In this document: positions 17,493 to 28,300 of the stretch, one piece after another
How positions within the stretch are numbered: the stretch's first letter is position 1
Layout: the number at the start of each line of letters is the position of its first letter
DNA from: JAXHMB01 sp034521755
GTDB lineage: Bacteria; Bacteroidota; Rhodothermia; Balneolales; Balneolaceae
Assembly (NCBI GenBank): GCA_034521755.1
Contig: JAXHMB010000004.1
Coordinates: 496,001-560,000 of the forward strand
Length of the DNA: 64,000 nt
Reading direction: 5' to 3'
Notes under the pieces: generated by a model
Told to the model about the DNA's origin: nothing
Seen by the model: only the letters and a program-made list of their open reading frames with translations
The model's database searches: none
Translations under genes and position numbers: made by a program

Positions 17493-17495
17493 CTT

Positions 17496-19372
17496 TTATT
17501 CTATATCGCCCATTAACTTTTTGACGCCCGGACTTGCAAGCAGTGCTACAATACCGCCACCGCCAACAAATAGTGCCACGCTCCAGAAAAGACTGCTTGG
17601 AGCCAGTGTTTCCAGTTGACCAGCCATAATACCGGCAAACAGATTACCGAGTGCAGCAGCTACGAACCAGATTCCCATCATTTGACTTACACGGTCTTTT
17701 GGTGCCAGTTTAGTCATGGATGAAAGTCCGACAGGGCTCAAGCATAATTCACCGCAGGTATGAAGGAAGTACGTTACAACTAACCATGCCGGAGAAACGG
17801 TATTAGGCCCGGTTGAGTTGGCGGCACCCCATGAAATCACAAAGAAACCTGCTGCAAGACCAAAAAGACCAAGACCAAACTTTACAGGAATAGATGGATT
17901 TTTATTACGGGCAGCAAGCCAGGTCCACATCCATCCAAAAACCGGAGCAAGAATTACGATGAAAAGTGGATTGATATTCTGCAACATACTGGCAGGCATT
18001 TCCCATTGCGTAGTTACTTCAGTGGAAATATAGTAGGTGAAGCCCACTACGAGCAGCGACATGCCGGCAACACCTGCTTTGCCAACCCACCAAAGGTTGT
18101 CTCGTTTAAAGATCCTCCAGCTTACATACGCCAGTGGAAGAAAGATAACAATAGCAGGTATGAAGGTTCCAAATCCTCCAAGCATACTATATGGGCCAAA
18201 TATGCGGTCGGTAGCACGATCTGCAAAAAGATTCAGTGAAGATCCCGCCTGTTCGAAACCACTCCAAAAAAGAGCTGCCAGAATAAATAACCAAAAGATA
18301 ACAAAGAGTCTTTTCTTGGTTAATGTTACTTGTGAGCCTGACTTAAGCATATGCACAGAATTATATGCTAGGAAGCCCATTACTGTTGCTAGAATACCAA
18401 TGATATAAGCAAAGTTAGTGTATCCATACCAGTAAGAGGCTACGAAAAAGCCAGCGGCAGCAAAAGTAAGAACGCCGATTATTGATTTGGTACCATTAAT
18501 TAGGTAGGCAAAATAAACGACAGCGATAAGAGCAACGCTGGTACCTAAAAACTGGGCAATTTGTTGAAGGGTGAGTCCAATGACTCCGGTAGTTCATCAA
18601 GAGTCCAAAGGCCACTATCAGCGGCTGTGGCGTAGTTCCAGGTCAGCCATCCAGAAGTTGCGACTTGCGCTTAGTCTAGAAGCCTCTGGCAGAATCAGTA
18701 TCAGTTTCAGCTTAGCCAGTGCACTGCCAAGATTGGCTTCCCCAAGCCTGTAGGACATAGTCCAAGAAGCATACCAAAACCAGCTAATGAAAAGCCCCAG
18801 TGCCAGTTGTAGCCTTCACCCAGAATGCCGCAAAGTGTTGGCCCTAAAATGGCACCAAAGTTGATACCCATATAAAAAATGGAGAATCCTGCATCACGAA
18901 TTGCCCCACCTTCAGGGTACAAGTCTCCGACCATGGAACTTACGTTTGGCTTCAGCAAGCCGGTTCCTATTACAATGAAAATAAGTCCCAGGAAGAATGA
19001 GCCCTGATCGGGTAATCCAACTAGTGGGCCGGCCATAGTAAAGTGACCGAGGGCAATGATACATCCACCTACAAATACACTTTTCTTTTGTCCCCACAGG
19101 TTATCAGCTATCCAGCCTCCCGGCAACGAAAGCACATAGACAAAAAAGGTATAGAGGCCGTAGATAGCAGTTGCTTTCCCATCTGAAAAACCAAGTCCCG
19201 GATTATCTCCCATTACTGCGGCGGTCATAAAAAGTACCAACAGAGCTCGCATGCCGTAGTAGCTGAAACGCTCCCAGAATTCCGTAAAAAATAATGTTGA
19301 CAATCCCCGCGGGTGACCAAAAAAGTCCCGCCGTTCGGATTGGTTTATTGGTCCCGATTGTTCATTTGCCAT
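17496..19372 (-). pseudogene. POT/PTR family di-/tripeptide:H+ symporter, several frame breaks
   Basis: The N-terminal part (18707-19372, 221 residues) has the POT motifs FFTEFWERFSYYGMRALLVLF and GLLKPNVSSMVGDLY, and FSIFYMGINFGA. The C-terminal part (17496 to about 18560) continues from GVIGLTLQQIAQFLG and contains FWSGFEQAGSSLNLFADR and the CGELCLSPVGLSSMTKLAP motif. Between about 18575 and 18765 the expected protein (LVSYRLGEANLGSALAKLKL..., then GWLTWNYATAADSGLWTLDELP) is spread over at least two other frames. The intact symporter would import small peptides. The cluster of breaks within 200 bases suggests local damage or a badly sequenced patch, unlike the single-base breaks elsewhere. 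Confidence 0.85.
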
Positions 19373-19514
19373 TACATGCCCCTATTTAAATTAGAGTTTA
19401 TTTCCCGACACTTTTAAAAATAATGTTACGCCGTGCATGATAATTAAACCATTAAAGTGAAGCAAGCGGCGTAAGTATGGGCAATGCAGATTAGATTTAA
19501 TAGTCTATCAATAG

Positions 19515-19522
19515 TACCTTTG
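19515..19522 (+). promoter_or_regulatory. Putative promoter -7 box of hutU
   Basis: TACCTTTG exactly matches the Bacteroidota TAnnTTTG box, 28 bases before the ATG of hutU. The upstream -33 region (AGATTT) is a poor match. Confidence 0.4.
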
Positions 19523-19550
19523 AGAAAAATCCCAATATTAGCACAACGAC

Positions 19551-21215
19551 ATGAGCTCCAAGGTAGTACAAAATATAAAAGCACCCACGGGAACAAAATT
19601 AAACTGTAAGGGATGGCACCAGGAAGCAGCTCTGCGTATGCTGATGAATAATCTGGATCCAGAAGTAGCGGAAAAGCCGGATGAACTGATTGTGTATGGA
19701 GGCGGAGGCAAGGCTGCCCGCAACTGGGAGAGCTATCATAAAATTGTGGAAACCCTGAAGCGGCTGGAAGATGACGAGACCTTGCTGGTACAGAGCGGCA
19801 AGCCGGTGGGGGTTTTTCGAACACATGAGGAAGCACCGCGGGTTTTAATAGCTAATGCACATCTTGTTCCTAAATGGGCCAACTGGGATGAATTCCGCAA
19901 GCTGGATAAAATGGGTCTCACCATGTATGGACAGATGACTGCGGGTTCATGGATTTATATTGGTACGCAGGGCATTTTGCAGGGAACCTATGAAACGTTT
20001 GCCGAGTGTGCCCGGCAGCATTTTGACGGAAGCCTGAAAGGCAAGTTGCTGGTTACGGCCGGGCTGGGAGGTATGGGGGGAGCTCAGCCTCTTGCAGCAA
20101 CGATGAACGGAGCGGTTTGTATCGGTATAGAAGTTGATGAATCTCGTATAGACCGCCGTGTGGAAACAGGCTACTGTGACATAAAGTGCAAAAGTCTTGA
20201 TGAGGCACTTGATAAGGCGCTGGATGCCAAAGAAAAAGGAGAAGCTCTTTCTATTGGTCTGCTGGGCAATGTGGCAGAATTGTTGCCCGAAATGCTTGAA
20301 AAAGAGGTCATACCGGATGTGCTCACGGACCAGACTTCGGCACATGATTTACAGCTTGGTTATATACCTATCGGTTATACGCTGGAAGAAGCTGAAGAAA
20401 AACGGGAAGAAGACCCCGAAGGCTACCAGTTTGATGTGCTGACATCAATGGAAGTGCACGTAGATACGATGCTGAGGATGCAGGAAAAAGGTGCCATCAC
20501 GTTTGACTATGGCAACAACCTGCGCGGACAGGTAGCCGACCACCGTGACATGCAGGAGGCTTTTAATTTTCCGGGCTTTGTGCCTGCTTTCATTCGTCCG
20601 CTCTTCTGCAGAGGTTCCGGTCCATTTCGCTGGGCCGCACTGTCCGGCAATCCCGAAGATATTTATACTACTGACAAAGCGGTGTTGGAGACTTTTCCGG
20701 AAAAAGAGTCACTGGCTCGATGGATTAAAAAGGCGCAGGATCAGGTGCACTTTCAGGGACTGCCATCACGTATTTGCTGGCTTGAGTATGGGGAACGCGC
20801 CGAGATGGGAGCTAAATTCAACTGGTTGGTGAAAAAGGGCAAGGTTGATGCGCCATTAGTGATTGGACGAGATCACCTGGATACAGGTTCTGTCGCTTCG
20901 CCCAATCGCGAAACCGAAGCTATGAAGGATGGCTCGGACGCTATTGCCGACTGGCCGCTACTTAATGCCATGCTCAATACTGCCAGCGGTGCCAGCTGGG
21001 TGTCGCTTCATCATGGGGGCGGGGTAGGTATTGGGTATTCTATTCATGCCGGGATGGTATGTGTAGCTGATGGCACTGAACAAGCTGACCGCAGACTGGA
21101 AAGAGTGCTCACGAACGATCCGGGAAGCGGGGTGATGCGTCATGCTGATGCCGGTTACGAAGAAGCGCAAAAAACAGCTAAAGAACGCGGCGTTGACCTG
21201 CCAATGGAAGAGTAA
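19551..21215 (+). CDS. hutU: Urocanate hydratase
   Basis: The 554-residue protein is full length for HutU. It shows the NAD-binding GLGGMGGAQPLAATMNGAV (about 164-182), YCDIKCKSLDEAL, and RPLFCRGSGPFRW with the catalytic-region cysteine at 353. The enzyme adds water to urocanate to form 4-imidazolone-5-propanoate, using NAD+ as an electrophile, and is the second step of histidine breakdown in the cytoplasm. hutH, hutI and hutG follow within 20 kb as separate units. It is divergent from the POT transporter and followed by REP elements rather than an obvious terminator. Confidence 0.96.
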   Translation: MSSKVVQNIKAPTGTKLNCKGWHQEAALRMLMNNLDPEVAEKPDELIVYGGGGKAARNWESYHKIVETLKRLEDDETLLVQSGKPVGVFRTHEEAPRVLIANAHLVPKWANWDEFRKLDKMGLTMYGQMTAGSWIYIGTQGILQGTYETFAECARQHFDGSLKGKLLVTAGLGGMGGAQPLAATMNGAVCIGIEVDESRIDRRVETGYCDIKCKSLDEALDKALDAKEKGEALSIGLLGNVAELLPEMLEKEVIPDVLTDQTSAHDLQLGYIPIGYTLEEAEEKREEDPEGYQFDVLTSMEVHVDTMLRMQEKGAITFDYGNNLRGQVADHRDMQEAFNFPGFVPAFIRPLFCRGSGPFRWAALSGNPEDIYTTDKAVLETFPEKESLARWIKKAQDQVHFQGLPSRICWLEYGERAEMGAKFNWLVKKGKVDAPLVIGRDHLDTGSVASPNRETEAMKDGSDAIADWPLLNAMLNTASGASWVSLHHGGGVGIGYSIHAGMVCVADGTEQADRRLERVLTNDPGSGVMRHADAGYEEAQKTAKERGVDLPMEE

Positions 21216-21232
21216 ACGTTGTTAAAAAGTTC

Positions 21233-21305
21233 ATCGGGCATCTTTGCCCGATGGCAAGACGAAGATTTATAATTAAAAAGGCGAAAAAGACGGACAGGAT
21301 ATCCG
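21233..21305. repeat. REP-like unit 1
   Basis: Palindrome A, ATCGGGCA-TCTT-TGCCCGAT (21233-21252), is followed 38 bases later by element B, CGGACAGGATATCCG (21291-21305). It begins 17 bases after the hutU stop and could act as a transcript end. Confidence 0.75.
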
Positions 21306-21341
21306 CTTGACGTGGTGGTGATTATCTTAAAAAAAACGTCA

Positions 21342-21414
21342 ATTGGGCATCTTGCCCGATTAAAAGGGAAAACCTTTAATACTTAAGAAATAATGAACAG
21401 GATGTCCGTTGGAC
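21342..21414. repeat. REP-like unit 2
   Basis: Palindrome A, ATTGGGCATCTTGCCCGAT (21342-21360), and element B, GAACAGGATGTCCGTTGGAC (21395-21414), in the same order and direction as units 1 and 3. It ends 23 bases before the RAYT start. Confidence 0.78.
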
Positions 21415-21437
21415 ATAGGCTAATACGATTATATCTG

Positions 21438-22083
21438 ATGACATTTTACCATCGAAATTTACCACATTGGCAGCCTGAAGGAGCTGAGTATTTTGTCACG
21501 TTCAGGCTGGACGGATCTTTACCAAAAAAAGTAGTAGAGGTGCTTCGGCAACAAAGAACAGCTTAAAGAACAAGATGATAAAGGATTAGAAGCCGAAATA
21601 AACAGGAAGATATTTCAGAAATATGAAAAGCTACTTGATCAATCTGAAACCGGACCAACATGGCTGAAAGAAGAAAAGATAGCTGGTATTGTTAAGGATG
21701 CTATTCATTTTCACGATCAGAAAAACTATGATTTATACGCATATTGCATAATGTCGAATCATGTGCATCTGGTATTTAAAATTCTTGATAAAGTAGATAA
21801 GCATAGCAGTAGTGAGGAAAATAAATATTCCGTTACAAAAATTATGCAGAGTATAAAGTCTTTTACTGCGTTAGAATGCAACAAAATTCTCAATAGAAAA
21901 GGTGCTTTCTGGAAAACAGAAAGTTATGATCGGGTGATAAGAAATCAAGATGAGCTTGAAAATACGATACGATATACTTTGAATAATCCGGTAAAAGCTG
22001 GGCTGGTGGAATATTGGGAAAAATGGCCATTTACTTATTGCAAGCCAGATTTTATTAAAACTTTTAGTAATAAGAATATATAA
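21438..22083 (+). pseudogene. REP-associated tyrosine transposase (RAYT, IS200-like Y1), frameshifted
   Basis: The N-terminal frame (21438-21566) reads MTFYHRNLPHWQPEGAEYF and VTFRLDG, then stops. The rest (about 21552-22083) is in the +1 frame and carries the HUH motif in MSNHVHLVF and the Tyr-bearing C-terminal segment RYTLNNPVKAGLV, both typical of RAYT nucleases. Removing one A from the AAA at 21553-21555 would restore a protein of about 215 residues. RAYTs cut and mobilise REP palindromes, and this one has two REP-like units upstream and one downstream in the same direction. It could be a REP-maintaining transposase that is now broken, or an intact gene with a sequencing error. Confidence 0.85.
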
Positions 22084-22092
22084 TTAAGTCTG

Positions 22093-22150
22093 ATCGGGCA
22101 TCTTGCCCGATTTAAAAAAGATAAAGCAACGGACAGGATGTCCGTTGGAC
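22093..22150. repeat. REP-like unit 3
   Basis: Palindrome A, ATCGGGCATCTTGCCCGAT (22093-22111), and element B, CGGACAGGATGTCCGTTGGAC (22130-22150). It lies between the RAYT stop and the MFS start, ending 12 bases before the start codon. Confidence 0.8.
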
Positions 22151-22162
22151 AATTATGAAAAA

Positions 22163-23356
22163 ATGAATAATCCCATCCCCCGACGTATCCTTCCTGCTAT
22201 TGTTTTTGCACAGTTTGCAGGTACCTCGCTTTGGTTTGCTGGAAATGCGGTAATTCCCGACTTGATACAGGAGATGCAGCTAACCCAAATGGCCGTAGGA
22301 TATGTAACCTCGGCCGTTCAGTTTGGATTCATTGCAGGGACGTTGCTATTTGCTTTTCTAAGCGTTGCCGATCGTATTTCGCCAAGCAAAGTGTTTTTAG
22401 GCTGTGCCATTTTAGGGGCTTTATCAAATGCACTTACTGTTTACAGTGATACCTTTTTACTTTTGATGATCAGTCGCTTTGCTACCGGATTTTTTCTGGC
22501 GGGTATTTATCCGGTGGGTATGAAGATAGCATCGGACTGGCACAAGGAGGGATTGGGGAAAGCTCTGGGATATTTGGTTGGGGCATTAGTGCTTGGGACC
22601 GCCTTCCCGCATCTGATTAAATACTTTGCAGCAGAGTTGCCCTGGCGTACTATTTTATATGCGACATCAGCATTTTCAACAGTGGGAGGATTCGTACTCT
22701 TCTTTGCGGTTCCCGATGGACCCTATCAAAGTAAAAAAGGAGAGTTTAAGCCCTCAGCATTAATACAGCTCTTCAAAAATAAAAATTTCAGGTCCGCTGC
22801 CTTTGGTTACTTTGGTCACATGTGGGAGTTATATGCCTTTTGGGCGTTCGTGCCGGTAATGCTGGGTTTCTATACCGAATTGAATCCTGATATTTCAATC
22901 AGCAACTCGTTTTGGTCTTTTTTGATTATTGCGGCCGGGGGCATAAGCTGTGCGGTAGGCGGACACTGGTCATTATCGGCTGGCAGTAAAAAGGTAGCGT
23001 TGGTTTCTTTAATAGGATCCGGGTTATGTTGCTTGCTTTTACCATTATTCTATGGCTTGCCCTTTGTATTATTTATTCTCCTGATGTTTGCGTGGGGGCT
23101 GATGGTAGTTTCCGATTCGCCACAATTTTCAACCTTGGTAGCCCAGTCGTCTGATAAACAATATGTGGCTACCGGACTGACGATTGTTAACAGCATTGGC
23201 TTTGCCATAACTATTTTTAGTATCGAGTTGGTCAACACCCTTTGGTCTCAGTTTGAAACGCCGTGGATCTATTTGGTTTTGGCCGCAGGTCCGGTATTTG
23301 GAGCATGGGCTATTTCAAACTATAGAAGCATTACTTTAAAGCAAGGCAGGACTTAA
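22163..23356 (+). CDS. MFS transporter
   Basis: The protein of about 397 residues has some 12 hydrophobic segments. It begins MNNPIPRRILPAIVFAQFAG, and contains SRFATGFFLAGIYPVGMKIASDWH and a second half-repeat. I chose the ATG at 22163; a longer in-frame reading from 22103 would run through the REP palindrome and is unlikely. It should move a small solute across the inner membrane; the CynX/NarK-like layout does not give the substrate. It follows the RAYT locus and precedes a DsrE-like gene by 29 bases, so these two may be co-transcribed. Confidence 0.82.
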   Translation: MNNPIPRRILPAIVFAQFAGTSLWFAGNAVIPDLIQEMQLTQMAVGYVTSAVQFGFIAGTLLFAFLSVADRISPSKVFLGCAILGALSNALTVYSDTFLLLMISRFATGFFLAGIYPVGMKIASDWHKEGLGKALGYLVGALVLGTAFPHLIKYFAAELPWRTILYATSAFSTVGGFVLFFAVPDGPYQSKKGEFKPSALIQLFKNKNFRSAAFGYFGHMWELYAFWAFVPVMLGFYTELNPDISISNSFWSFLIIAAGGISCAVGGHWSLSAGSKKVALVSLIGSGLCCLLLPLFYGLPFVLFILLMFAWGLMVVSDSPQFSTLVAQSSDKQYVATGLTIVNSIGFAITIFSIELVNTLWSQFETPWIYLVLAAGPVFGAWAISNYRSITLKQGRT

Positions 23357-23385
23357 CATTAAATTAAAAACTAACATACTCAATT

Positions 23386-23928
23386 ATGAATAATGTATTT
23401 AGGATTCTGATTGGTTTATTATTTGCTACATTTATTCCCATTCTTATTTGTGCACAGGATGCAAAGTTTCCTATTGTCAAGAATTATGGGGGTATTTACG
23501 AAGTCCCCAATGCGGTTATGCCCGACCAGGAAATCAAGTATAAATTAGTTATTGATTTAAAATCCGCCCAACCTGATAAAAACAAAATAAACCGGGGTTT
23601 AAATAATGTAGCCCGCATGATGAACCTTCATGGACTGGGCGGGATCTCGAAAGAGAACCTAAATGTGGTTGTGGTTGCCCATGGCGGAGCCACCGAAGCA
23701 ATCCTCGATAACGGAGCCTATGTAAAGAAAAATGGAGTAGATAATCCGAATTTGCCGCTCATCGATGCTTTAAAAAAAGCAGGTGCAGAAATTTATGTGT
23801 GTGGGCAGTCTCTTTTGGGTCGCGGATATGAACAGGAAGAAGTTTACCCTGAAGTTAATATTGGGCTGTCAATGCTAACAGTAGTGAGTACTTATATGCA
23901 CCGGGGACATCAGAAATTTGTGTTCTAG
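23386..23928 (+). CDS. Exported DsrE/DsrF-like family protein
   Basis: The 180-residue protein has a signal peptide (about 1-24, MNNVFRILIGLLFATFIPILICAQ). The mature part shows the DsrE fold pattern: YKLVIDLKSAQPD..NKINRGLNNVARMMN, VVVVAHGGATEAIL, and IYVCGQSLLGRG with a single cysteine where sulfur-carrying DsrE proteins hold theirs. Such exported members are small and of unknown role, perhaps in sulfur handling. It lies 29 bases after the MFS gene. Confidence 0.72.
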   Translation: MNNVFRILIGLLFATFIPILICAQDAKFPIVKNYGGIYEVPNAVMPDQEIKYKLVIDLKSAQPDKNKINRGLNNVARMMNLHGLGGISKENLNVVVVAHGGATEAILDNGAYVKKNGVDNPNLPLIDALKKAGAEIYVCGQSLLGRGYEQEEVYPEVNIGLSMLTVVSTYMHRGHQKFVF

Positions 23929-24027
23929 GTATTAATATGGCAATCATGAAATTACGCAACTGCAGAGAGCTTGCTGCGTACTATTTGTTGTATATGGATC
24001 TTTAAATTTTTAAATCGGGATAGGAAT

Positions 24028-24501
24028 ATGATAGAAATAGTATTAATAGTTCTTGGTGCATTACTTATCATTGCCGGATTTCTGGGCTCATTTTTACCTG
24101 TGGTGCCCGGTCCGCCGCTGAGCTATGGGGGATTGTTGGCACTTCAACTTACGGCATCGGCTCCCTTCGGATGGAAATTTATGCTGGTTTGGGCGTTTAT
24201 TGTTATTGCCATTATGGCGCTGGAAAATGTGATCCCGGCCTATGGTGCTAAGAAATATGGCGGATCTCCTTATGGCGTTTGGGGCAGTATTCTGGGACTG
24301 GTTATAGGATTTTTCTTTCCCCCGCTTGGTATTGTTATCGGTCCCATAGCAGGAGCTTTTATCGGAGAGCTGGTTGGCGGGAAAAATTCAGATGAAGCCA
24401 TGCGTGCAGCCTGGGGATCGTTTGTAGGTTTTATGGTCGGCACCGTAATGAAAGTAATTGCTTCAGGGATGATGGGGTATTACTTTTTCATGAATATTTA
24501 A
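24028..24501 (+). CDS. DUF456 domain membrane protein
   Basis: The protein of about 157 residues starts MIEIVLIVLGALLIIAGFLGSFLPVVPGPPLSYGG, the hallmark of DUF456 (PxxPGPPLxYxG). Four to five hydrophobic segments follow, with GAKKYGGSPYGVWGSILGLVIGFFFPPLGIVIGPIAGAFIGELVGG, a Gly-rich repeat-like segment. The function is unknown. I preferred the ATG at 24028 over the longer frame from 23971 because the extension is not hydrophobic or conserved-looking. Its stop overlaps the convergent methyltransferase by four bases. Confidence 0.83.
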   Translation: MIEIVLIVLGALLIIAGFLGSFLPVVPGPPLSYGGLLALQLTASAPFGWKFMLVWAFIVIAIMALENVIPAYGAKKYGGSPYGVWGSILGLVIGFFFPPLGIVIGPIAGAFIGELVGGKNSDEAMRAAWGSFVGFMVGTVMKVIASGMMGYYFFMNI

Positions 24502-25151
24502 GGTTTTTGAAAGATCACTACATAGTGATCATAAAAAGTCAGATCGGCCTTCCAATAATCTGCCATCCATCGAAAGGTGTCTTTTGAGAAAAAGGTGACA
24601 TGCGTCTCGTCTTTCTTGTAGTGCCAGTCTTTGAAATGCTCTTTGTCTTTGGCCTGCTTGGTCATGATGCCTAAATGGCCTTCCGGCTTTAGGCAACTCC
24701 ATAATAAATCAATTTCTTTTCGGGGTTGATGCAGGTGCTCAAAAGTTTCGGTAGAGGTGATGAAGTCATATTCTTCATTAAATACCGATCGATCATCGGC
24801 ATAAAAGGGATCATAAATATTCATGGTATGTCCTTCTTCTTCAAACATAATATTAAGCGTGGGACCGGGACCTGAACCAAAATCAAGTCCAAAACTGCCC
24901 GGGGCAAGCAACTCATTCATCGGCTCAAAAAGGTGGCTCAAAAACTGGCGATAGCCCGGATCGTCGGGATGATTTTCATGGGTATCATAACGGGCAAGTT
25001 CGGTTTCGGGTGATGGCAAATCTTTTGGAGCAGAAGAAATGAGATCACATACTTTGCACCGATAATGGATGCCATGCTCATCACTGTAAAAAAAATGGAT
25101 GTCCTCGCTTTGGCAAAGCGGGCAGGCGTCGAGACTCATATTACTGTACAC
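24498..25151 (-). CDS. Class I SAM-dependent methyltransferase with N-terminal zinc-ribbon-like cysteines
   Basis: The 217-residue protein opens with ACPLCQSEDIHFFY and RCKVCDLI, two CxxC pairs that would bind Zn. The SAM-binding motif I is FGLDFGSGPGPTL (about 88-100) and motif II-like FITSTETFEHLHQP follows. Such proteins methylate small molecules or sugars. The substrate is unknown. It is convergent with the DUF456 gene, overlapping by four bases, and divergent from the large beta-propeller gene. Confidence 0.82.
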   Translation of the reverse strand: MYSNMSLDACPLCQSEDIHFFYSDEHGIHYRCKVCDLISSAPKDLPSPETELARYDTHENHPDDPGYRQFLSHLFEPMNELLAPGSFGLDFGSGPGPTLNIMFEEEGHTMNIYDPFYADDRSVFNEEYDFITSTETFEHLHQPRKEIDLLWSCLKPEGHLGIMTKQAKDKEHFKDWHYKKDETHVTFFSKDTFRWMADYWKADLTFYDHYVVIFQKP

Positions 25152-25349
25152 ACTTAAACTTTTAATATTAATAGAGCATAAACTATAACGATTAGAAGGG
25201 TGCTTAATATAAGCTACAGTTTAAACAAATATTAACCTGTATAATTTTGCAAAAGCTCCACTACTTTCATTGTAATAAGTCTATAAAGTGACTTTGAAAC
25301 TTTATTTATTTTGCTAGTTTAAGAACCAAATCCAACTAAAGTTTTTTCT

Positions 25350-28300
25350 ATGCAGAACTTTAAAACAATTTCTTTATTGTCATTTCTGACTCTTTTTCTA
25401 TTTCTGAGTATCGAAGCTTTCGGCCAGGCCGATATTAATACTCTTAAAAAAGCGGTGAGCGATTTAGAGCTCCGCAGCATAGGACCGGCAGTAATGGGCG
25501 GACGGGTTGCCGATATAGCTGTGAATCCCGAAGACAAAAGCCAGTGGTATGTGGCGGTAGGATCAGGAAACCTTTGGAAGACCGATAATAGCGGCACTAC
25601 CTGGAGTCCGATATTTGATAATCAGGTGTCGTATTCAATTGGGACGGTGACTATCGATCCCAATAATCCGAATGTGGTCTGGGTAGGCACCGGAGAAAAT
25701 GTGAGTGGACGACACGTGGCATGGGGCGATGGGGTGTATAAAAGCTTGGATGCTGGAAAAACCTGGCAGCATATGGGACTGGAGCAAACGGAACATATTG
25801 GAAAGATACTGGTGGATCCTGGAAACAGTGACGTAATCTTTGTTGCTGCTGAGGGCCCTTTATGGTCGTCTGGCGGGCAGAGGGGATTATACAAGTCTTT
25901 GGATGGTGGTAAGAGCTGGAATCCGGTATTATCCATTGATGAAAATACAGGGGTTACCGATGTAGAATTTGACCCTTCGAATCCAGAGGTACTTTATGCA
26001 GCCTCTTATGAACGGAGAAGACAAACATGGTCATTCCTGGCAGGCGGACCCGGATCAGGTATTTATAAATCAGTAGATCATGGCGAAATATGGAAAGAAG
26101 TGAAGAACGGGTTGCCGGGCGGCCATATGGGCAAGATTGGGCTGGCCGTTACCGCCGCAGATCCAAACATTGTGTATGCAACGATTGAAGCGGAAGCCGG
26201 TGAAAGAGGGTTTTACCGTTCAACAGATAAAGGGGAAAGCTGGGAGAAAAGGAACAGTTATCTGTCCGACGGTACGGGTCCTCATTATTACCAGGAAATA
26301 AAAGCTTCGCAGACGAATCCGGACCTGGTATATCAGAATGATGTATTTATACATGTAACCCGTGATGGCGGAGCCTCTTTTGACTATCTGGGTAATGGGA
26401 GAGAGAAGCACAGCGACAATCACGCGCTCTGGATTGACCCGGATAACGGGAATCACCTGATTGCAGGTTCCGATGGTGGTCTTTATGAATCTTTTGATGA
26501 GGGAACAACGTGGAAGTTTTTCCCAAATCTTCCCATCGCCCAGTTCTATAAAATCGCACTGGATAATTCTGAACCCTTTTATAATGTAGTGGCAGGGGCC
26601 CAGGATCTGGGAACCTTAATTGGTCCTTCAAGAACTACAAATACGGCAGGTGTGCGTAACCAAGACTGGTATGTCCCTTTAGGTGCCGATGGTTATGATG
26701 CTGCCTTTGATCCTGAAAATCCTGATATAGTGTATATGGAAATTCAGGGTGGAGAGCTCTATCGATTAGACCGTGAAACCGAAGAAGTTATCAGCATAAA
26801 GCCTCGTCCCGAACCTAACGATCCTCCGGAGCGATACAACTGGGACAGTCCGGTCCTTATCAGTCCGCATGACAATCATACCCTTTACTTTGGCTCGCAG
26901 CGTGTTTGGAGAAGTACCAACCGGGGAAATTCCTGGGAGCCGATCAGTGGAGACTTGACAACCAACACCAACCGATACACCCTTGAAATGATAGACCGGG
27001 TTACGAGTGTTAATGCGCTTTACGATAATGGAGCGATGTCTTTATACGCCACTTTAACTGCCATTTCGGAGTCGCCGATCCGGGCGGGCATGCTCTATAC
27101 CGGTTCGGATGACGGGTTAATTCATGTAAGTGATGATGCCGGTCAAAACTGGAGAAAAGCCGAGGATTTGCCGGGTGTTCCCGAACGTTCATTTATCAAT
27201 GATGTAGAAGCCTCCAAGCACAACGAACAGACGGTATTTGCAGTGGCCGATGCCCATAAGCTTGGAGATTATTTACCTTACGTGTTTATGAGTACCAACG
27301 CCGGGAAGTCGTGGCAATCCATTACAGGTGATTTGCCTGAAGGAGTTATTATTTGGTCCATTAAACAAGATCATATCGATGAGAACTTGCTGTTTATCGG
27401 GGCGGAGAATGGTATGTATTTTTCACCTAATAAGGGCAAGAACTGGATCAAATTTACGGCCGGTGTACCCACCATTGCTTTCAGGGATATTGAGATTCAT
27501 GCACGAGATAACGATTTGGTTGGAGGCACCTTTGGGCGTGGTATTTATATACTGGATGACTACTCTTCGTTGAGAGGCATGCGGGATAAGCTACAATCAA
27601 ACACGGTCTTCCCGGTAAGAGATGCCTGGTGGTATGTGCCGAATGTACCGATGCAGGCGGAAGGAATGCCTTCTCAGGGATCAACCAATTTCCATACATC
27701 TAATCCTGAGTTCGGGGCTCTGATCACCTACTATATTAAAGATATACCTCAAACTTCTCGCGAAGAGCGACGTGAATCAGAAAAGGCCCTGGCTAAACAA
27801 GGAAAAGATATTCCGTTTCCGGGCTGGGATACACTGTCGGAGGAATCAGAAGAGAATAAGCCCGGCGTAATGCTTCTGATCAGAGATGAAGAGAATAATG
27901 CAGTGAGATGGCTGCAGGGAAAGGCAACTGAAGGACTTCATCGTGTAAGCTGGGATCTGAGGCTGCCCGCTCCCAATGCTATTTCATTATCGACTCCTGA
28001 TTTCCAGCCGCCCTGGGCCAGTTCGCCACAAGGGCCTCTGGCAGCTCCGGGTACCTATACTGTAGAATTATTCCTGTTGGATAATGGAGACCTGCAATCT
28101 CAGGGAGCCGTTCAGGAGTTTGTAGTAAAGCCCACTCCGGCTGTAGAAGGCAATGCAGATTTCGAAGCGGTTGCTGCATTCAATAAGGAGACAAGCAATA
28201 TTTACAGAGAAATGATTGTAGAAAGCAGGAAACTGGGAGAAGTCCGCAACAAGATACCGTACATGAGAGCAGCCTTGATGAAAACCACTTCTGCCGACAC

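Noticed and set aside
22103..22162. Longer N-terminus for the MFS transporter
   Set aside because: The extension encodes the REP palindrome and is not hydrophobic; ATG at 22163 gives the normal MFS start.
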